Assembly (NCBI RefSeq): GCF_030283205.1 | Contig: NZ_JASNWF010000006.1 | Span: 124,001 to 188,000 of the forward strand | Origin: Actinomadura opuntiae | Lineage (GTDB): Bacteria; Actinomycetota; Actinomycetes; Streptosporangiales; Streptosporangiaceae | Length of the DNA stretch: 64,000 bases | Direction: 5' to 3' | Shown here: piece by piece, positions 24,241 to 31,883 of the stretch | Layout of the letters: each line of letters begins with the position of its first letter | How positions within the stretch are numbered: the stretch's first letter is position 1 | Made by a program: the position numbers and the translations under genes | The notes under the pieces: model-generated | Database searches by the model: none | Told to the model about the DNA's origin: nothing | What the model saw: the letters and a program-made list of their open reading frames with translations, nothing else

Positions 24241-24728
24241 ACGACCGCGATCCCGCGTTCTGGGACGCCCTCGGTGGCGCCCTGTGCCTGGTGGCCGTCG
24301 GCGTGATCGGCTACCTGCTGTACCGGATGGCGACGACGTACGTGGCCGTGCCGATCCTGTGGCCGCTCGCGGCGTCCGCCGGTGTGGTGGTCCTCAGCTT
24401 CCGCGAACTGGACTGGCGAGCCCGCCGGCGCCGCGATGCACGCGAGCTGCGCGAGCAGAAGCGCCAGGAGGCGCTGCACCCGATGCGGGACGAGAGCGCG
24501 GTGACGTTGATCCTGCACCGCGGCCCGCACGACTCCGACATGGAACGGCGGCGGATCGGCGACGCGGAGCGGGACGTCGTCGTGACCGTCTTGCACGCCC
24601 ACTTCGCCGCCGGCCGCTTGGACCAGGCGGAGATGGAGGAGCGCCTCGCGCAGGCCCTCGCCGCCAAGACGCTCGGCGACCTGCGCCGCACCGTCATGGA
24701 CCTCCCCAACGAGGAGGCCGGCCGATGA
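24237..24728 (+). CDS. Membrane protein with C-terminal DUF1707 domain
   Basis: The 163-residue protein has two N-terminal transmembrane helices (about residues 12-32 and 38-55) and a basic linker. The C-terminal DUF1707/SHOCT-like domain reads RIGDAERDVVVTVLHAHFAA and then GRLDQAEMEERLAQALAAKT. This short domain is widespread in actinobacterial membrane proteins and probably mediates oligomerisation. It is coupled by ATGA overlap to its neighbours in the transfer operon and may support the DNA-transfer apparatus at the membrane. Confidence 0.8.
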   Translation: MNDRDPAFWDALGGALCLVAVGVIGYLLYRMATTYVAVPILWPLAASAGVVVLSFRELDWRARRRRDARELREQKRQEALHPMRDESAVTLILHRGPHDSDMERRRIGDAERDVVVTVLHAHFAAGRLDQAEMEERLAQALAAKTLGDLRRTVMDLPNEEAGR

Positions 24729-25504
24729 GGATCTCTGCGATCCGCGCGAGCACGGCCGCGGTCGTCGTCGGCATCGGCGCCATCGCCGCCTACATCTCCT
24801 ACAGGCACGCGCTCGATGTGGCGCGGGCGCACGGCGAGGCGGGCAGCACCGGCCGCCTGGTCCCGCTCACCATCGACGGCCTGGTCTTCGTCGCCAGCAT
24901 GGTGCTGTTGGACGCGGCCCGCCAACGCGCCCCCGTGCCGTTCCTGGCGCGTCCCGCGCTCGCCCTGGGCATCGGGGCGACGGTCGCAGTCAACGTCCTG
25001 CACGGCATCGCTCACGGCCCGGTGGGCGCGATCATCGCGGCGTGGCCGGCGGTCACGCTCGTGGTCGTCGTCGAGCTGCTGATGGGCATGATCCGGCGCG
25101 GCCGGGACGTGCCGGACGACGCGGTAGCGGCGGTTCAGCGCGACGAATTGCGTTCCTCCACCGCCGGAGGAACGCGGGCTGTACCGCTGCCGTGGTGGCC
25201 GCTGCCGGAACTGGAGACCGTACCCGTGCCTATACCCGAGCGGGACGGTCAGGCGTCCGAGGACGACGACCAGGCGCCCGGGAACGACCGGGACGGCGAG
25301 GCTGACCGCGGTCCGGACGACGAGGCGGAGGCGACCGTACCCGAGGTACCCGCCGACGTACTCGCGCGGGCTCGGGAGGAGTTCGCCGAGTACCTACAGG
25401 GCGGCCGTATTCCGGGCGTTCGGCCGATCCGCGAGGCCCTCGGCTGCGGTCAGGCCCGCGCCCAGCAGGTACGCGACTACCTCGCCGTACTCGCCACCAA
25501 GTAA
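24725..25504 (+). CDS. DUF2637 (SpdB-like) membrane protein with C-terminal DNA-binding-like domain
   Basis: The 259-residue protein has four hydrophobic segments in residues 1-125 (ASTAAVVVGIGAIAAYISYR, LTIDGLVFVASMVLL, ALGIGATVAVNVLHGIAHG and a fourth near VTLVVVVELLMG). This is the DUF2637 domain of SpdB-type spread proteins in actinomycete plasmids and AICEs. An acidic, proline-rich linker leads to a C-terminal region (GVRPIREALGCGQARAQQVRDYLAVL) resembling a winged helix. Spd proteins help intramycelial spread of transferred DNA. ATGA coupling to the gene before it and its place before traB fit that role. Confidence 0.85.
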   Translation: MRISAIRASTAAVVVGIGAIAAYISYRHALDVARAHGEAGSTGRLVPLTIDGLVFVASMVLLDAARQRAPVPFLARPALALGIGATVAVNVLHGIAHGPVGAIIAAWPAVTLVVVVELLMGMIRRGRDVPDDAVAAVQRDELRSSTAGGTRAVPLPWWPLPELETVPVPIPERDGQASEDDDQAPGNDRDGEADRGPDDEAEATVPEVPADVLARAREEFAEYLQGGRIPGVRPIREALGCGQARAQQVRDYLAVLATK

Positions 25505-25516
25505 CGCCCCTGACCT

Positions 25517-25555
25517 GGCCCCGGGCGCTCATCGACCAAGACGCCGCCCGGGGCC
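25517..25555. terminator. 11-bp perfect hairpin after the spdB-like gene
   Basis: GGCCCCGGGCG pairs perfectly with CGCCCGGGGCC across a 17-base loop containing ACCAAGACGC. It sits in the gap before the gene at 25586. Similar hairpins with a CAAGACGC (or complementary) loop occur at 32830-32970. It may be an attenuator separating the two halves of the transfer operon. Confidence 0.6.
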
Positions 25556-25585
25556 GGGCTCCCTCACACAGAAGGAAGTTCCATC

Positions 25586-25822
25586 ATGTCCCCTCGCAGG
25601 AGTACGCGGCGAGTACGCCGTACCCGGCGGCCGACCGTCCTGGACTTGCTGATGCTCGCGGGCATCGTCGGCGGCGGGGTGTACCTGCTGCTGACGTACC
25701 TGCTCGCCGCGCCCGTACCCGTCGCCGCGGCGGCCGGGCTGATCGGCGCCGGCTTCTACCTCGGCACCAACGTGCGGACGCCGCGGTTCCGGTCCCCGAT
25801 CACCTGGAGGCGGGGCCGGTGA
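25586..25822 (+). CDS. Small two-helix membrane protein of the transfer operon
   Basis: The 78-residue protein has a very basic N terminus (SPRRSTRRVRRTRRP) and two transmembrane helices (about 20-40 and 44-62). ATG follows AAGGAAG. Such small basic membrane proteins are typical of the spread (Spd) genes next to traB in actinomycete elements. It is coupled to the next gene by a GTGA overlap. Confidence 0.75.
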   Translation: MSPRRSTRRVRRTRRPTVLDLLMLAGIVGGGVYLLLTYLLAAPVPVAAAAGLIGAGFYLGTNVRTPRFRSPITWRRGR

Positions 25823-26082
25823 CGATCTCGACGACTCCCCGCCCGATCCGCCGTGACCCGTCGCTGTGGCGGCGCCTGGTCGCCGTGCTGCGCGGCCTGG
25901 TCGCCGTGCTGGCCGCGGTGACCCGGACGGCCGCGGCGGCGCCGGCGGTGCTGCTGTCCGCGTTGTTCGGCACCCCGCCCGGGTGGCTGCGCAGGCTCGG
26001 GCGCCGCATCGCCGACCGGTACCGGCTCGGCTACCACCACGCCCACGACATCGACGTCGACGACTCCGAGGAGGCCCGGTGA
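25819..26082 (+). CDS. Small basic/hydrophobic protein of the transfer operon
   Basis: The 87-residue protein starts at GTG 25819, overlapping the previous stop. It has one long Ala/Val/Leu-rich hydrophobic segment (about residues 20-48), a basic stretch and an acidic tail (DIDVDDSEEAR). It may be a peripheral or single-pass membrane spread protein. No domain is recognised. Translational coupling on both sides supports its reality. Confidence 0.7.
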   Translation: MTISTTPRPIRRDPSLWRRLVAVLRGLVAVLAAVTRTAAAAPAVLLSALFGTPPGWLRRLGRRIADRYRLGYHHAHDIDVDDSEEAR

Positions 26083-26438
26083 GCAAGGACCGGATCCCCG
26101 AGCTGGCGAACATCCCGTTCACCGGCTCCAAGTCCATCACCGAGTACTCGCAGGCGGGCCGCGCGATCTGCCGTGACCTGACCATCGAGTTCGAGCTCGC
26201 CTCCGAGGAGGTGTACGCGGCGCTGGTCGGGTCGCAGAAGGGCAACCCGCTGCTGTTCGGGGTGGACGTCCGGCTCCGGGCGCGGCGCGTCAAGAAGCGT
26301 CTGCAGCGGGCCGGGGAGCACACCAAGGCCGCGGGCGCGGAGATGGTGCGGTTCCACGCGCAGTTCCGCAAGGAGTTCGCGGACGTGCTGAACCCGCCGC
26401 GCAAGCCGACCCGGATCTTCGACTTCAAGGAAGACTGA
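26079..26438 (+). CDS. AICE transfer-associated protein of unknown function
   Basis: The 119-residue soluble protein starts at GTG 26079, which overlaps the preceding TGA. It is alpha-helical and basic in its C-terminal half (RLRARRVKKRLQRAGEHTKAAGAEMVRFHAQFRKEF). Relatives commonly sit directly upstream of traB in AICEs and plasmids. It may be a TraB accessory or DNA-binding protein, but no catalytic motif is visible. Confidence 0.75.
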   Translation: MSKDRIPELANIPFTGSKSITEYSQAGRAICRDLTIEFELASEEVYAALVGSQKGNPLLFGVDVRLRARRVKKRLQRAGEHTKAAGAEMVRFHAQFRKEFADVLNPPRKPTRIFDFKED

Positions 26439-26440
26439 TC

Positions 26441-28408
26441 ATGTCGACGAAGCAGATCGCGCTTACCGAGGACTCGTCCTGGGAGCGGGTGAAGGCCGCG
26501 CAGGCGTCCAAGCTGATGACGCTGGCTCCGCCGTGGCTGCTCTGGCCGCTGATCGCCGGAGTCGGGACGGCGCTGCACATGCTGTTCGGTCGCGGCTCGG
26601 CGGTGGCCTGGTCGGCGATCGGGCTCACGCTCGGATCGGTGCTGCTGACCGGGGTGACGTGGCTGGTCGCACACGAACGCGGGTTCCTGGGGCGCGGGTC
26701 GGCGACCGCCACCACCGCGGCGGTGTCGATGTGGGTCACGGCGTGCTCGGTCGCGGGGTTCACCCAGCCCGTCATCTTGTGGTTCTGGGTGGCCGGTGGG
26801 CTGGTCACGGCCGCGGCGTGGAATATCCGCACGGTGATCCGCTCCAGGCAGGGCGGCCGCGGCGTCACCGACGCGCTGGCTTTCTTGTTCGACCAGAGCA
26901 AGGACAAGGCCAACCTGGACGGCGCGCGGATGGCGACGGTGAAGGCCGGGGAACGCAAGATCGAGGCGGCGATGGCGCTGCCGGCGGGTGAGAAGGTCGT
27001 CGCCGACATCCAGAAGAAGACCGAGCACATCGAGGGCGCGATGGGCCTGCCGCCGGGCACGATGACGGTCGCGCCGAACCTGGACCGGGCGGACCTGGCG
27101 CACGTCACGTTCTCCGACCCGCGGGTGATGCGGTCGCCGATCCCGTGGCCGGGCCCGTCCCGGCCAGGCGGGTCGATCGCCGAGCCGTTGCGGCCGGCGG
27201 TGTGGCAGGACGGCGAGGACGTCGAGCACATCCTCATCGGGCACCACGTCCAGGCGATGGGCAAGACCGGCGCCGGCAAGTCGATCGGCGCGGCGTGGAA
27301 CTACCTGGCGGAGATCGTCACCCGCCATGACGCCGCGGTGTTCGCAGCCGACATCACCAAGGGCGACCAGAGCTTGGGGCCGCTGCGTCCCGCGCTGCAT
27401 CGGTTCGAGACGACCAAGGGCGGGGTGCGGTCGCTGATCAACGACATGCACTCCCAGCTCAAGCCGCGTACCGACTGGCTGTCGGCGCGGGGGTTCGCGA
27501 ACTGGGAGCCGGGGTGCGGCCTGACCTACCAGGTCGGATGGTTCGAGGAGGTCCCCGACATCTTCGACGCCCTGAGCGACAAGGACATCGAGACGTTCCT
27601 CAAGCTGCTCAAGGCGATCCGGTCCGCCGGCGGAAGCATCATCTTGTCCCTGCAGCGCTCGGACTGGACGCAGATGCCGACGATCGCGCGCGGGCAGCTG
27701 GCGAACCTGTGCTTCGGTGTCGCCAACTCCCAGGACGCGGCGTTCGGTCTCTCGGAGGCACAGGACGACGCAGGCGCCCGCCCGGAGCTGTGGGGGTCCT
27801 CCCAGCCCGGCATGGCCTACCTGGACGCCCCCAGCATCGACAGGGCCCGCATCGCGATGCCGCTGCGCACGTTCGCATGGTTGAAGCCGGACGGCGTCAC
27901 GCCCGACACCGACGCGCTGAGGGCGCACGCCGAGCAGTGGCCGGCGGCGGCCAAGACCATCGACGAGTTCACCGCGGCCATCGTGTCGTCGTGGGTATCA
28001 CCCCCGACCATGAAGGACAGCAGCGACGACGACCACGACGACATCGATCGCGACGACTGGTCCCCGACCGTCGACACCGAGGACCCCGACCCGGAGGTGA
28101 CGGGCAGCATCGACGACCCGATCACTGACGACCCCGAGGACCAGGAGTTCACGTTCGGTCAGCCGTCCGAGCGGCTGTCCGCGGCGGAGCTGCGTACGGC
28201 GCTGCTGTCGCAGTTGGCGACGTGGCTCGACGAGGGCCGCGAGGACTTCGCTACCAAGGACCTGGCGCCGGTGTGGACGGCGGCCGGCGCGTCCCGTCAG
28301 ACGGTGCAGCGGCTGTTGCGCAAGCTCCGCGATGAGGGAGTGCTCGGGTACGACGACGAGGCGCAGCGGCACACGCTGTTGCAGCGTCCGGCGCCGGTGC
28401 CCGCGTAG
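26441..28408 (+). CDS. traB: TraB/FtsK-SpoIIIE-type DNA translocase
   Basis: The 655-residue protein has N-terminal membrane helices (about residues 30-115), a motor domain with Walker A GKTGAGKS (about 274-281), a Walker B region near SIILSLQ, an acidic linker (about 530-570) and a C-terminal winged helix (AAELRTALLSQL and then ASRQTVQRLLRKLRDEGVLG). This is the layout of actinomycete TraB proteins. As hexamers they bind a short repeated site (clt) through the winged helix and pump double-stranded DNA into the recipient. ATG lies two bases after the previous stop. Phased repeats at 28465-28518 just downstream are the likely clt. Confidence 0.93.
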   Translation: MSTKQIALTEDSSWERVKAAQASKLMTLAPPWLLWPLIAGVGTALHMLFGRGSAVAWSAIGLTLGSVLLTGVTWLVAHERGFLGRGSATATTAAVSMWVTACSVAGFTQPVILWFWVAGGLVTAAAWNIRTVIRSRQGGRGVTDALAFLFDQSKDKANLDGARMATVKAGERKIEAAMALPAGEKVVADIQKKTEHIEGAMGLPPGTMTVAPNLDRADLAHVTFSDPRVMRSPIPWPGPSRPGGSIAEPLRPAVWQDGEDVEHILIGHHVQAMGKTGAGKSIGAAWNYLAEIVTRHDAAVFAADITKGDQSLGPLRPALHRFETTKGGVRSLINDMHSQLKPRTDWLSARGFANWEPGCGLTYQVGWFEEVPDIFDALSDKDIETFLKLLKAIRSAGGSIILSLQRSDWTQMPTIARGQLANLCFGVANSQDAAFGLSEAQDDAGARPELWGSSQPGMAYLDAPSIDRARIAMPLRTFAWLKPDGVTPDTDALRAHAEQWPAAAKTIDEFTAAIVSSWVSPPTMKDSSDDDHDDIDRDDWSPTVDTEDPDPEVTGSIDDPITDDPEDQEFTFGQPSERLSAAELRTALLSQLATWLDEGREDFATKDLAPVWTAAGASRQTVQRLLRKLRDEGVLGYDDEAQRHTLLQRPAPVPA

Positions 28409-28464
28409 GCGCGCACGGCTGCGCGTGGGCTCCGCACGCACCCATGTTGATCATGCTGCAACAC

Positions 28465-28518
28465 GGGTGCTCACGCGGGTGCAACACGGGGGTGCACGCC
28501 CGGGTGCAACACCGGGTG
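28465..28518. repeat. Five phased GGGTGC repeats, candidate clt site
   Basis: GGGTGC begins at 28465, 28477, 28490 and 28502, and GGGTGT at 28513: five copies at 11-13 base intervals, about one helical turn. Several copies extend to GGGTGCAAC. The array begins 57 bases after traB. Transfer loci of this class consist of short repeats near traB that are recognised by its winged helix. Confidence 0.55.
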
Positions 28519-28631
28519 TGCACCCCCGTTGACCTGTGTATCCCTCCCCCGACCCCCGCCTGAGTGCAACACGACGGCGCCCCGCCGGTCACCATGGCCA
28601 GCGAGGCGCCGTTGTGCTGTGTGCGAGGCGG

Positions 28632-28883
28632 TCACGACTTGGGAGGCCGGCCGCCCTTCCGTGACCGCCGCTCGGCGAGTTCCTCGTCCGCGCGGGCGAG
28701 GTCGGCGCGGTCCTGGTCGTCGCCGTGGGCCTCGATGTCGGCGCGCACGTGCTCGAGCAGCCGCGCGGTCCGGTTGCTGCCGAGGCGTGTGCTGACGCGC
28801 CCGAACGCGTCCCACATCGGGCGGGGGATGCGGAACCGCGTGATGTACGTCTGGCCTTCGGCGTTGCTGGTCTCGTCGCCCAT
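28632..28883 (-). CDS. Small DNA-binding-like protein (possible repressor)
   Basis: The 83-residue protein has an N-terminal strand and two helices (TRFRIPRPMWDAFGRVSTRLGSNRTARLLEHVRADI) reminiscent of a ribbon-helix-helix fold, then a charged tail ending RKGGRPPKS. ATG 28883 has GGAGAGG upstream. It is divergent from the gene at 28997 across a promoter with three GTTCCTACG sites, which it may bind. The only minus-strand gene in this arm, it is a plausible regulator of transfer. Confidence 0.7.
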   Translation of the reverse strand: MGDETSNAEGQTYITRFRIPRPMWDAFGRVSTRLGSNRTARLLEHVRADIEAHGDDQDRADLARADEELAERRSRKGGRPPKS

Positions 28884-28894
28884 GCCGTGATCCT

Positions 28895-28970
28895 CTCCGT
28901 GTTCCTACGGGGATTCTGGCACAGAGTATTGCGTAGGAACACAGTTGCCCGTTACTCTGTTCCTACGCGG
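28895..28970. promoter_or_regulatory. Divergent promoter region with three GTTCCTACG operators
   Basis: The nonamer GTTCCTACG occurs at 28900-28908 (plus), 28932-28940 (minus) and 28959-28967 (plus). The first two form an inverted pair around an AT-richer core (GAGTATTG) that could be a -10. The placement over both promoters suggests joint repression of the divergent genes at 28632-28883 and 28997-29407. Confidence 0.55.
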
Positions 28971-28996
28971 TTAGGGCGAGCGAACGGGAGCGGGAC

Positions 28997-29407
28997 ATGG
29001 CGAAGCGGACCACCACCACGACGGCGCACTGCCGCCGGTGCCGGGCCCTGCTCACCAACCCCGCTCGAGTCGCCGCCGGTATCGGGACCCGCTGCGAGCG
29101 CATCGAGCGCCGCGAGGACGCCGAGCGCCAGGCCCTCGCCACCGCGACCGCCGCCGCCGACGTCTCCGCTTTCAAGGACGGCGCCCGCGTCCTGGACAAG
29201 GCCGAGCAGCTCATCCTCGACGGCGCGATCATCCCGCTCCGTCACGAGGGCGCGTACCTCGCCAACGGCTCGGACGGCGTCTCGACCTACTACGTCGACA
29301 CCGTCGAGCAGTCGTGCACTTGCAAGGCCGGGCAGCGCCTCAGCCGGTGCAACCACCTGATCGCGGCCAACATCCTCGACCACACCGCCGCGATCCTCGC
29401 GGCCTGA
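28997..29407 (+). CDS. Zinc-finger protein with N-terminal Cys cluster and SWIM-like C terminus
   Basis: The 136-residue protein starts CRRCRALLTNPARVAAGIGTRC, a DUF6011-like four-Cys motif. It ends with CTCKAGQRLSRCNHLIAA, a SWIM-type CxCxnCxH zinc finger. SWIM domains bind DNA or proteins. ATG follows GGGAG. It is the first gene of a rightward operon beginning at the GTTCCTACG promoter. The architecture is common in actinomycete mobile elements, but the role is unknown. Confidence 0.8.
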   Translation: MAKRTTTTTAHCRRCRALLTNPARVAAGIGTRCERIERREDAERQALATATAAADVSAFKDGARVLDKAEQLILDGAIIPLRHEGAYLANGSDGVSTYYVDTVEQSCTCKAGQRLSRCNHLIAANILDHTAAILAA

Positions 29408-29434
29408 CCCACGCCCCCCGCCACCACACAAGGC

Positions 29435-29471
29435 GGGCCCGGACGCGGTGACTGCAACACCGGCCGGGCCC
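29435..29471. repeat. Hairpin leader, copy 2
   Basis: GGGCCCGG and CCGGGCCC form an 8-bp stem upstream of the gene at 29497. The stem differs from copy 1 (23364-23400) but keeps pairing, while the flanking GGACGCGGTGA and CACCGGCCGGG are shared. Compensating stem changes argue for a functional RNA or DNA hairpin. Confidence 0.5.
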
Positions 29472-29496
29472 TTGACCGGACGAGGAGGTCCGATCC

Positions 29497-29778
29497 ATGA
29501 CCGAGGGTACCGACGCCCCCCGAGCGGGGGACGAGCACGACCGGCGAGACCCGCTGTTCCGGCGGCTCTGCGGCTTCTACTGGCACCTGCGCGCCCAGGG
29601 CGGCGCGGCCGCCGGCGAGACCCTGCTCGACCTGCTGGAGGTCTGCAGCCCGACCGCCGAGCGCCGCGACTGGGAGCCGCTTCTGCGGACCGGGCTCGCC
29701 GACCTCGAGCGCGGCGAGTGGCGCTCTGTCCGCGAGCGGCTGTACGAGGTGGCTGCCGCCGAGGGGACCGCATCGTGA
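29497..29778 (+). CDS. Small AICE protein of unknown function
   Basis: The 93-residue acidic, helical protein (ERRDWEPLLRTGLADLERGEWRSV) starts at ATG behind GAGGAGG. No motif is recognised. It is coupled by a GTGA overlap to the next small gene and preceded by the duplicated hairpin leader. Confidence 0.7.
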   Translation: MTEGTDAPRAGDEHDRRDPLFRRLCGFYWHLRAQGGAAAGETLLDLLEVCSPTAERRDWEPLLRTGLADLERGEWRSVRERLYEVAAAEGTAS

Positions 29779-30017
29779 GCGCCGACCAGGCCGCGACCGA
29801 GCCGGGCGAGCAGACGATCGCCGAGCAGCTCGAGCAGATCCACCTCACCCTCCGAGACGTCGTCCAGGTGCTGCGGTTGCAGACCGAGCTGCTGACCTGC
29901 GACCCGGTGCCCGCGGCCGCCACCGAGGCGCCCTCGGTCCCGGCCCCACGGGGCCGCCGCCGTCACCTGTACGCGGTCCCCGACCTCGCCCCGGAGGCCG
30001 GGCGCCTCGCACGCTGA
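29775..30017 (+). CDS. Small coiled-coil protein of unknown function
   Basis: The 80-residue protein starts at GTG 29775, overlapping the previous stop. Residues 14-45 (TIAEQLEQIHLTLRDVVQVLRLQ) have a heptad pattern suggesting a short coiled coil, followed by a basic, proline-rich tail. The hairpin at 30047-30083 ends the operon. Confidence 0.65.
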   Translation: MSADQAATEPGEQTIAEQLEQIHLTLRDVVQVLRLQTELLTCDPVPAAATEAPSVPAPRGRRRHLYAVPDLAPEAGRLAR

Positions 30018-30046
30018 GCCCCCAGCGGCCTCGCAACCCTCCAGCA

Positions 30047-30083
30047 GGAAGGCCCGCACCATCGCCACGGGTGCGGGCCTTCC
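30047..30083. terminator. 14-bp perfect terminator hairpin
   Basis: GGAAGGCCCGCACC pairs perfectly with its complement across a 9-base loop, 30 bases after the stop of the gene at 29775-30017. A second, imperfect GC stem (about 30103-30138) faces the convergent gene ending at 30157. Together they separate the two operons. Confidence 0.75.
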
Positions 30084-30156
30084 GCGGGCCTGAGAACGAG
30101 ACTGGGCCCCGCCCCCAGGAAGGTAGGGGCGAGGCCCGGTGCATCGCGCGTCCAGC

Positions 30157-30474
30157 CTAGACCGGCTCGGCGCCGTGCCGTGCGGCGATCTCGTTGATCC
30201 TCTCGGCCGCCTTGAAGTCCAGCTCGGTCACCACGTCCCCAGAGGTGTGCGTGGTCATCGAGAAGTGCAGCCGGTCCCACCGGATATCGATGTCGGGCCG
30301 GTGCTCCAGCTCGATCGCCGCGGCGGCGACCTCGGCCACGATCCGCATCGCGACGTCGTACTCGACCGCGAACGTGCGGTGTATCTCGGCGGTGTCCCCA
30401 GACCATCCGGTGTCGGTGAGGCGTCCGGCGACCTGCTCGGCGGTGAGGGGCGTCCTGAGCGTCACGTGAGTCAT
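30157..30474 (-). CDS. Pterin-4a-carbinolamine dehydratase (PCD/DCoH)-like protein
   Basis: The 105-residue protein matches the PCD fold throughout: W-x5-EIHRTFAVEYDVAMRIVAEVA, then EHRPDIDIRWDRLHFSMTTH and ELDFKAAERINEIA. PCD recycles the hydroxylated pterin cofactor of aromatic amino acid hydroxylases. In animals it also acts as a transcription factor dimerisation cofactor (DCoH). Here the second of the usual paired active-site histidines (HHP) is Arg (EHRP), while the later TxH histidine is kept, so catalysis may be impaired. It overlaps the XRE/TPR regulator gene by ATGA, and no pterin-dependent hydroxylase lies in the element. A regulatory role is possible but inferred. Confidence 0.8.
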   Translation of the reverse strand: MTHVTLRTPLTAEQVAGRLTDTGWSGDTAEIHRTFAVEYDVAMRIVAEVAAAAIELEHRPDIDIRWDRLHFSMTTHTSGDVVTELDFKAAERINEIAARHGAEPV

Positions 30475-31739
30475 CCTCCAAGGGGAGCGAGCATCTCCGA
30501 GAGCAGCCGGCCGGGCCGCTCCCTCGCCCACGGTCTCATGCGCGCTTGCAGGCCCTGCAGCTCGCGTCGCATCCGTACCGAGCCGGTCGCCTCGGCCGCC
30601 TGGACGACCTCCCCGGCGATCGTCACGGCGCGTTCGGGTTCCCGGGCGAGGGCGTACGCCTGCGCCTGCCGGGCCTGAAACACCCCGACGTCGCGGCGCG
30701 CGCCGGCGGCCGCCAGCTCCGGCATGATCCTTTCCCAGATCGTGAGCGCGTCCTCGGCCCGGCCGAGCCGTACGAGGCAGGTCGCGCGCTGGATATCGAT
30801 GTAGTGCGGAGTCAGGCACGCCGTGCCCCACGGATAGTCGTCGTCCACCTGGTCGACCAGGGCGCCGGCCTCGTCCAGCAGCCGGGCGCACTCGTCCGCC
30901 GCGTCGTCGTCAGCGACCAGGGAAGCGCCGTGCGCGGCCTGCTGCAGCGCCAACACCCGAACCTTGGGCGTGAGGGCGTCCTGGTGGACCAGGGCGGCGC
31001 CGGCGAGGTCCTGGACGCCGGGCCCGTCGAGGAGATCGGCGTGCAGCATCGCCTTGTTGTGCAGCGCGAACGCCACAAGCTGGGGATCATGCGAGCGGTG
31101 CGCGCGCTCGAGCATCAGGTCGTGCCAGTACACCGACCGGTTGATGTCGCCGCCGTCTTGATAGAGCCAGCCGAGGAACGCGGCGTACCCGGCCGCCAGC
31201 GACCACAGCCGCGGCCGCACTGTCCCGCGCGCGGTGTTCGCCAGGTCGCACAGCAGGTCGTACTGGGCGAGCGCGGTGGGGATGAGGCGGAGCGGCCCGA
31301 GGTAGCGATCGGCGCGGTAGTGGCCGGCGAGCTGCTCGGCGAAGTAGTCCGCCAGCTCGGGCGCGACCGGTCCGGCGGGCCGCCGAGGCACAGCCACCCC
31401 GGCGGCCGCGGTGAGCAGCAGGGCATCACGGCGGGCGATGTCGGCGCCCGTCTCGCTCCCGAACAGGTCGGCCTCGGTCTTGCCGGTGACGCGGGCGTAC
31501 AGCGGCCGGTAGATCGGGCCGGGGATGCAGTCGCCGCGCTCCCACTGCTGGATCATCTTGGCCAGGCTCGTCACGGCGGGCAGACCGTCTGCGTCCGGGC
31601 CGGCGGCGCCGCGCAGCAGGATCGCCCACTTCGCACGCGAGTACCTCGCGCGGCCGTACTTGTCTCGCGGTTCCTCGCGCAGCCTGCGCAGCCGCGCACC
31701 GATCGCGACCGCGACCGGGTTCCTCTCGGCGGTGGACAT
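30471..31739 (-). CDS. XRE-family regulator with C-terminal TPR-like repeats
   Basis: The 422-residue protein has an N-terminal helix-turn-helix (about residues 10-90, including SLAKMIQQWERGDCIPG) and a long helical region with TPR-like repeats (for example LARLGRAEDALTIWERIMPEL-type helices and QARQAQAYALAREPERAVTIAGEVV). This architecture is common in actinomycete regulators of development and of mobile elements, some of which sense peptides. It is translationally coupled to the PCD-like gene. An inverted repeat at 31766-31783 lies just upstream and could be its own operator. Confidence 0.88.
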   Translation of the reverse strand: MSTAERNPVAVAIGARLRRLREEPRDKYGRARYSRAKWAILLRGAAGPDADGLPAVTSLAKMIQQWERGDCIPGPIYRPLYARVTGKTEADLFGSETGADIARRDALLLTAAAGVAVPRRPAGPVAPELADYFAEQLAGHYRADRYLGPLRLIPTALAQYDLLCDLANTARGTVRPRLWSLAAGYAAFLGWLYQDGGDINRSVYWHDLMLERAHRSHDPQLVAFALHNKAMLHADLLDGPGVQDLAGAALVHQDALTPKVRVLALQQAAHGASLVADDDAADECARLLDEAGALVDQVDDDYPWGTACLTPHYIDIQRATCLVRLGRAEDALTIWERIMPELAAAGARRDVGVFQARQAQAYALAREPERAVTIAGEVVQAAEATGSVRMRRELQGLQARMRPWARERPGRLLSEMLAPLGG

Positions 31740-31765
31740 GCGCGATGCACCCTTCGCCCGGACAT

Positions 31766-31783
31766 GGGAAGAAGCGCCTTCCC
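31766..31783. promoter_or_regulatory. GGGAAG-N6-CTTCCC inverted repeat
   Basis: A perfect 6-bp inverted repeat with a 6-base spacer lies 27 bases upstream of the XRE/TPR gene start, in the divergent region before the small-gene operon at 31884. An extra CTTCCC half-site follows at about 31789. It is a candidate operator for the XRE protein. Confidence 0.45.
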
Positions 31784-31883
31784 GCGACTTCCCCTCACTC
31801 CCCAGTCTCCCCCTCCCGGTGTGGCGCCTGCCACAGATTCACTAGGCGTGACCGCGTAAGTGCATCGCAGCAGCGGAGACGAC

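Noticed and set aside
25529..27928. A 799-codon minus-strand open frame opposite traB
   Set aside because: Its translation is Arg/Pro/Gly-rich without motifs, and the plus strand has the intact TraB with Walker motifs.
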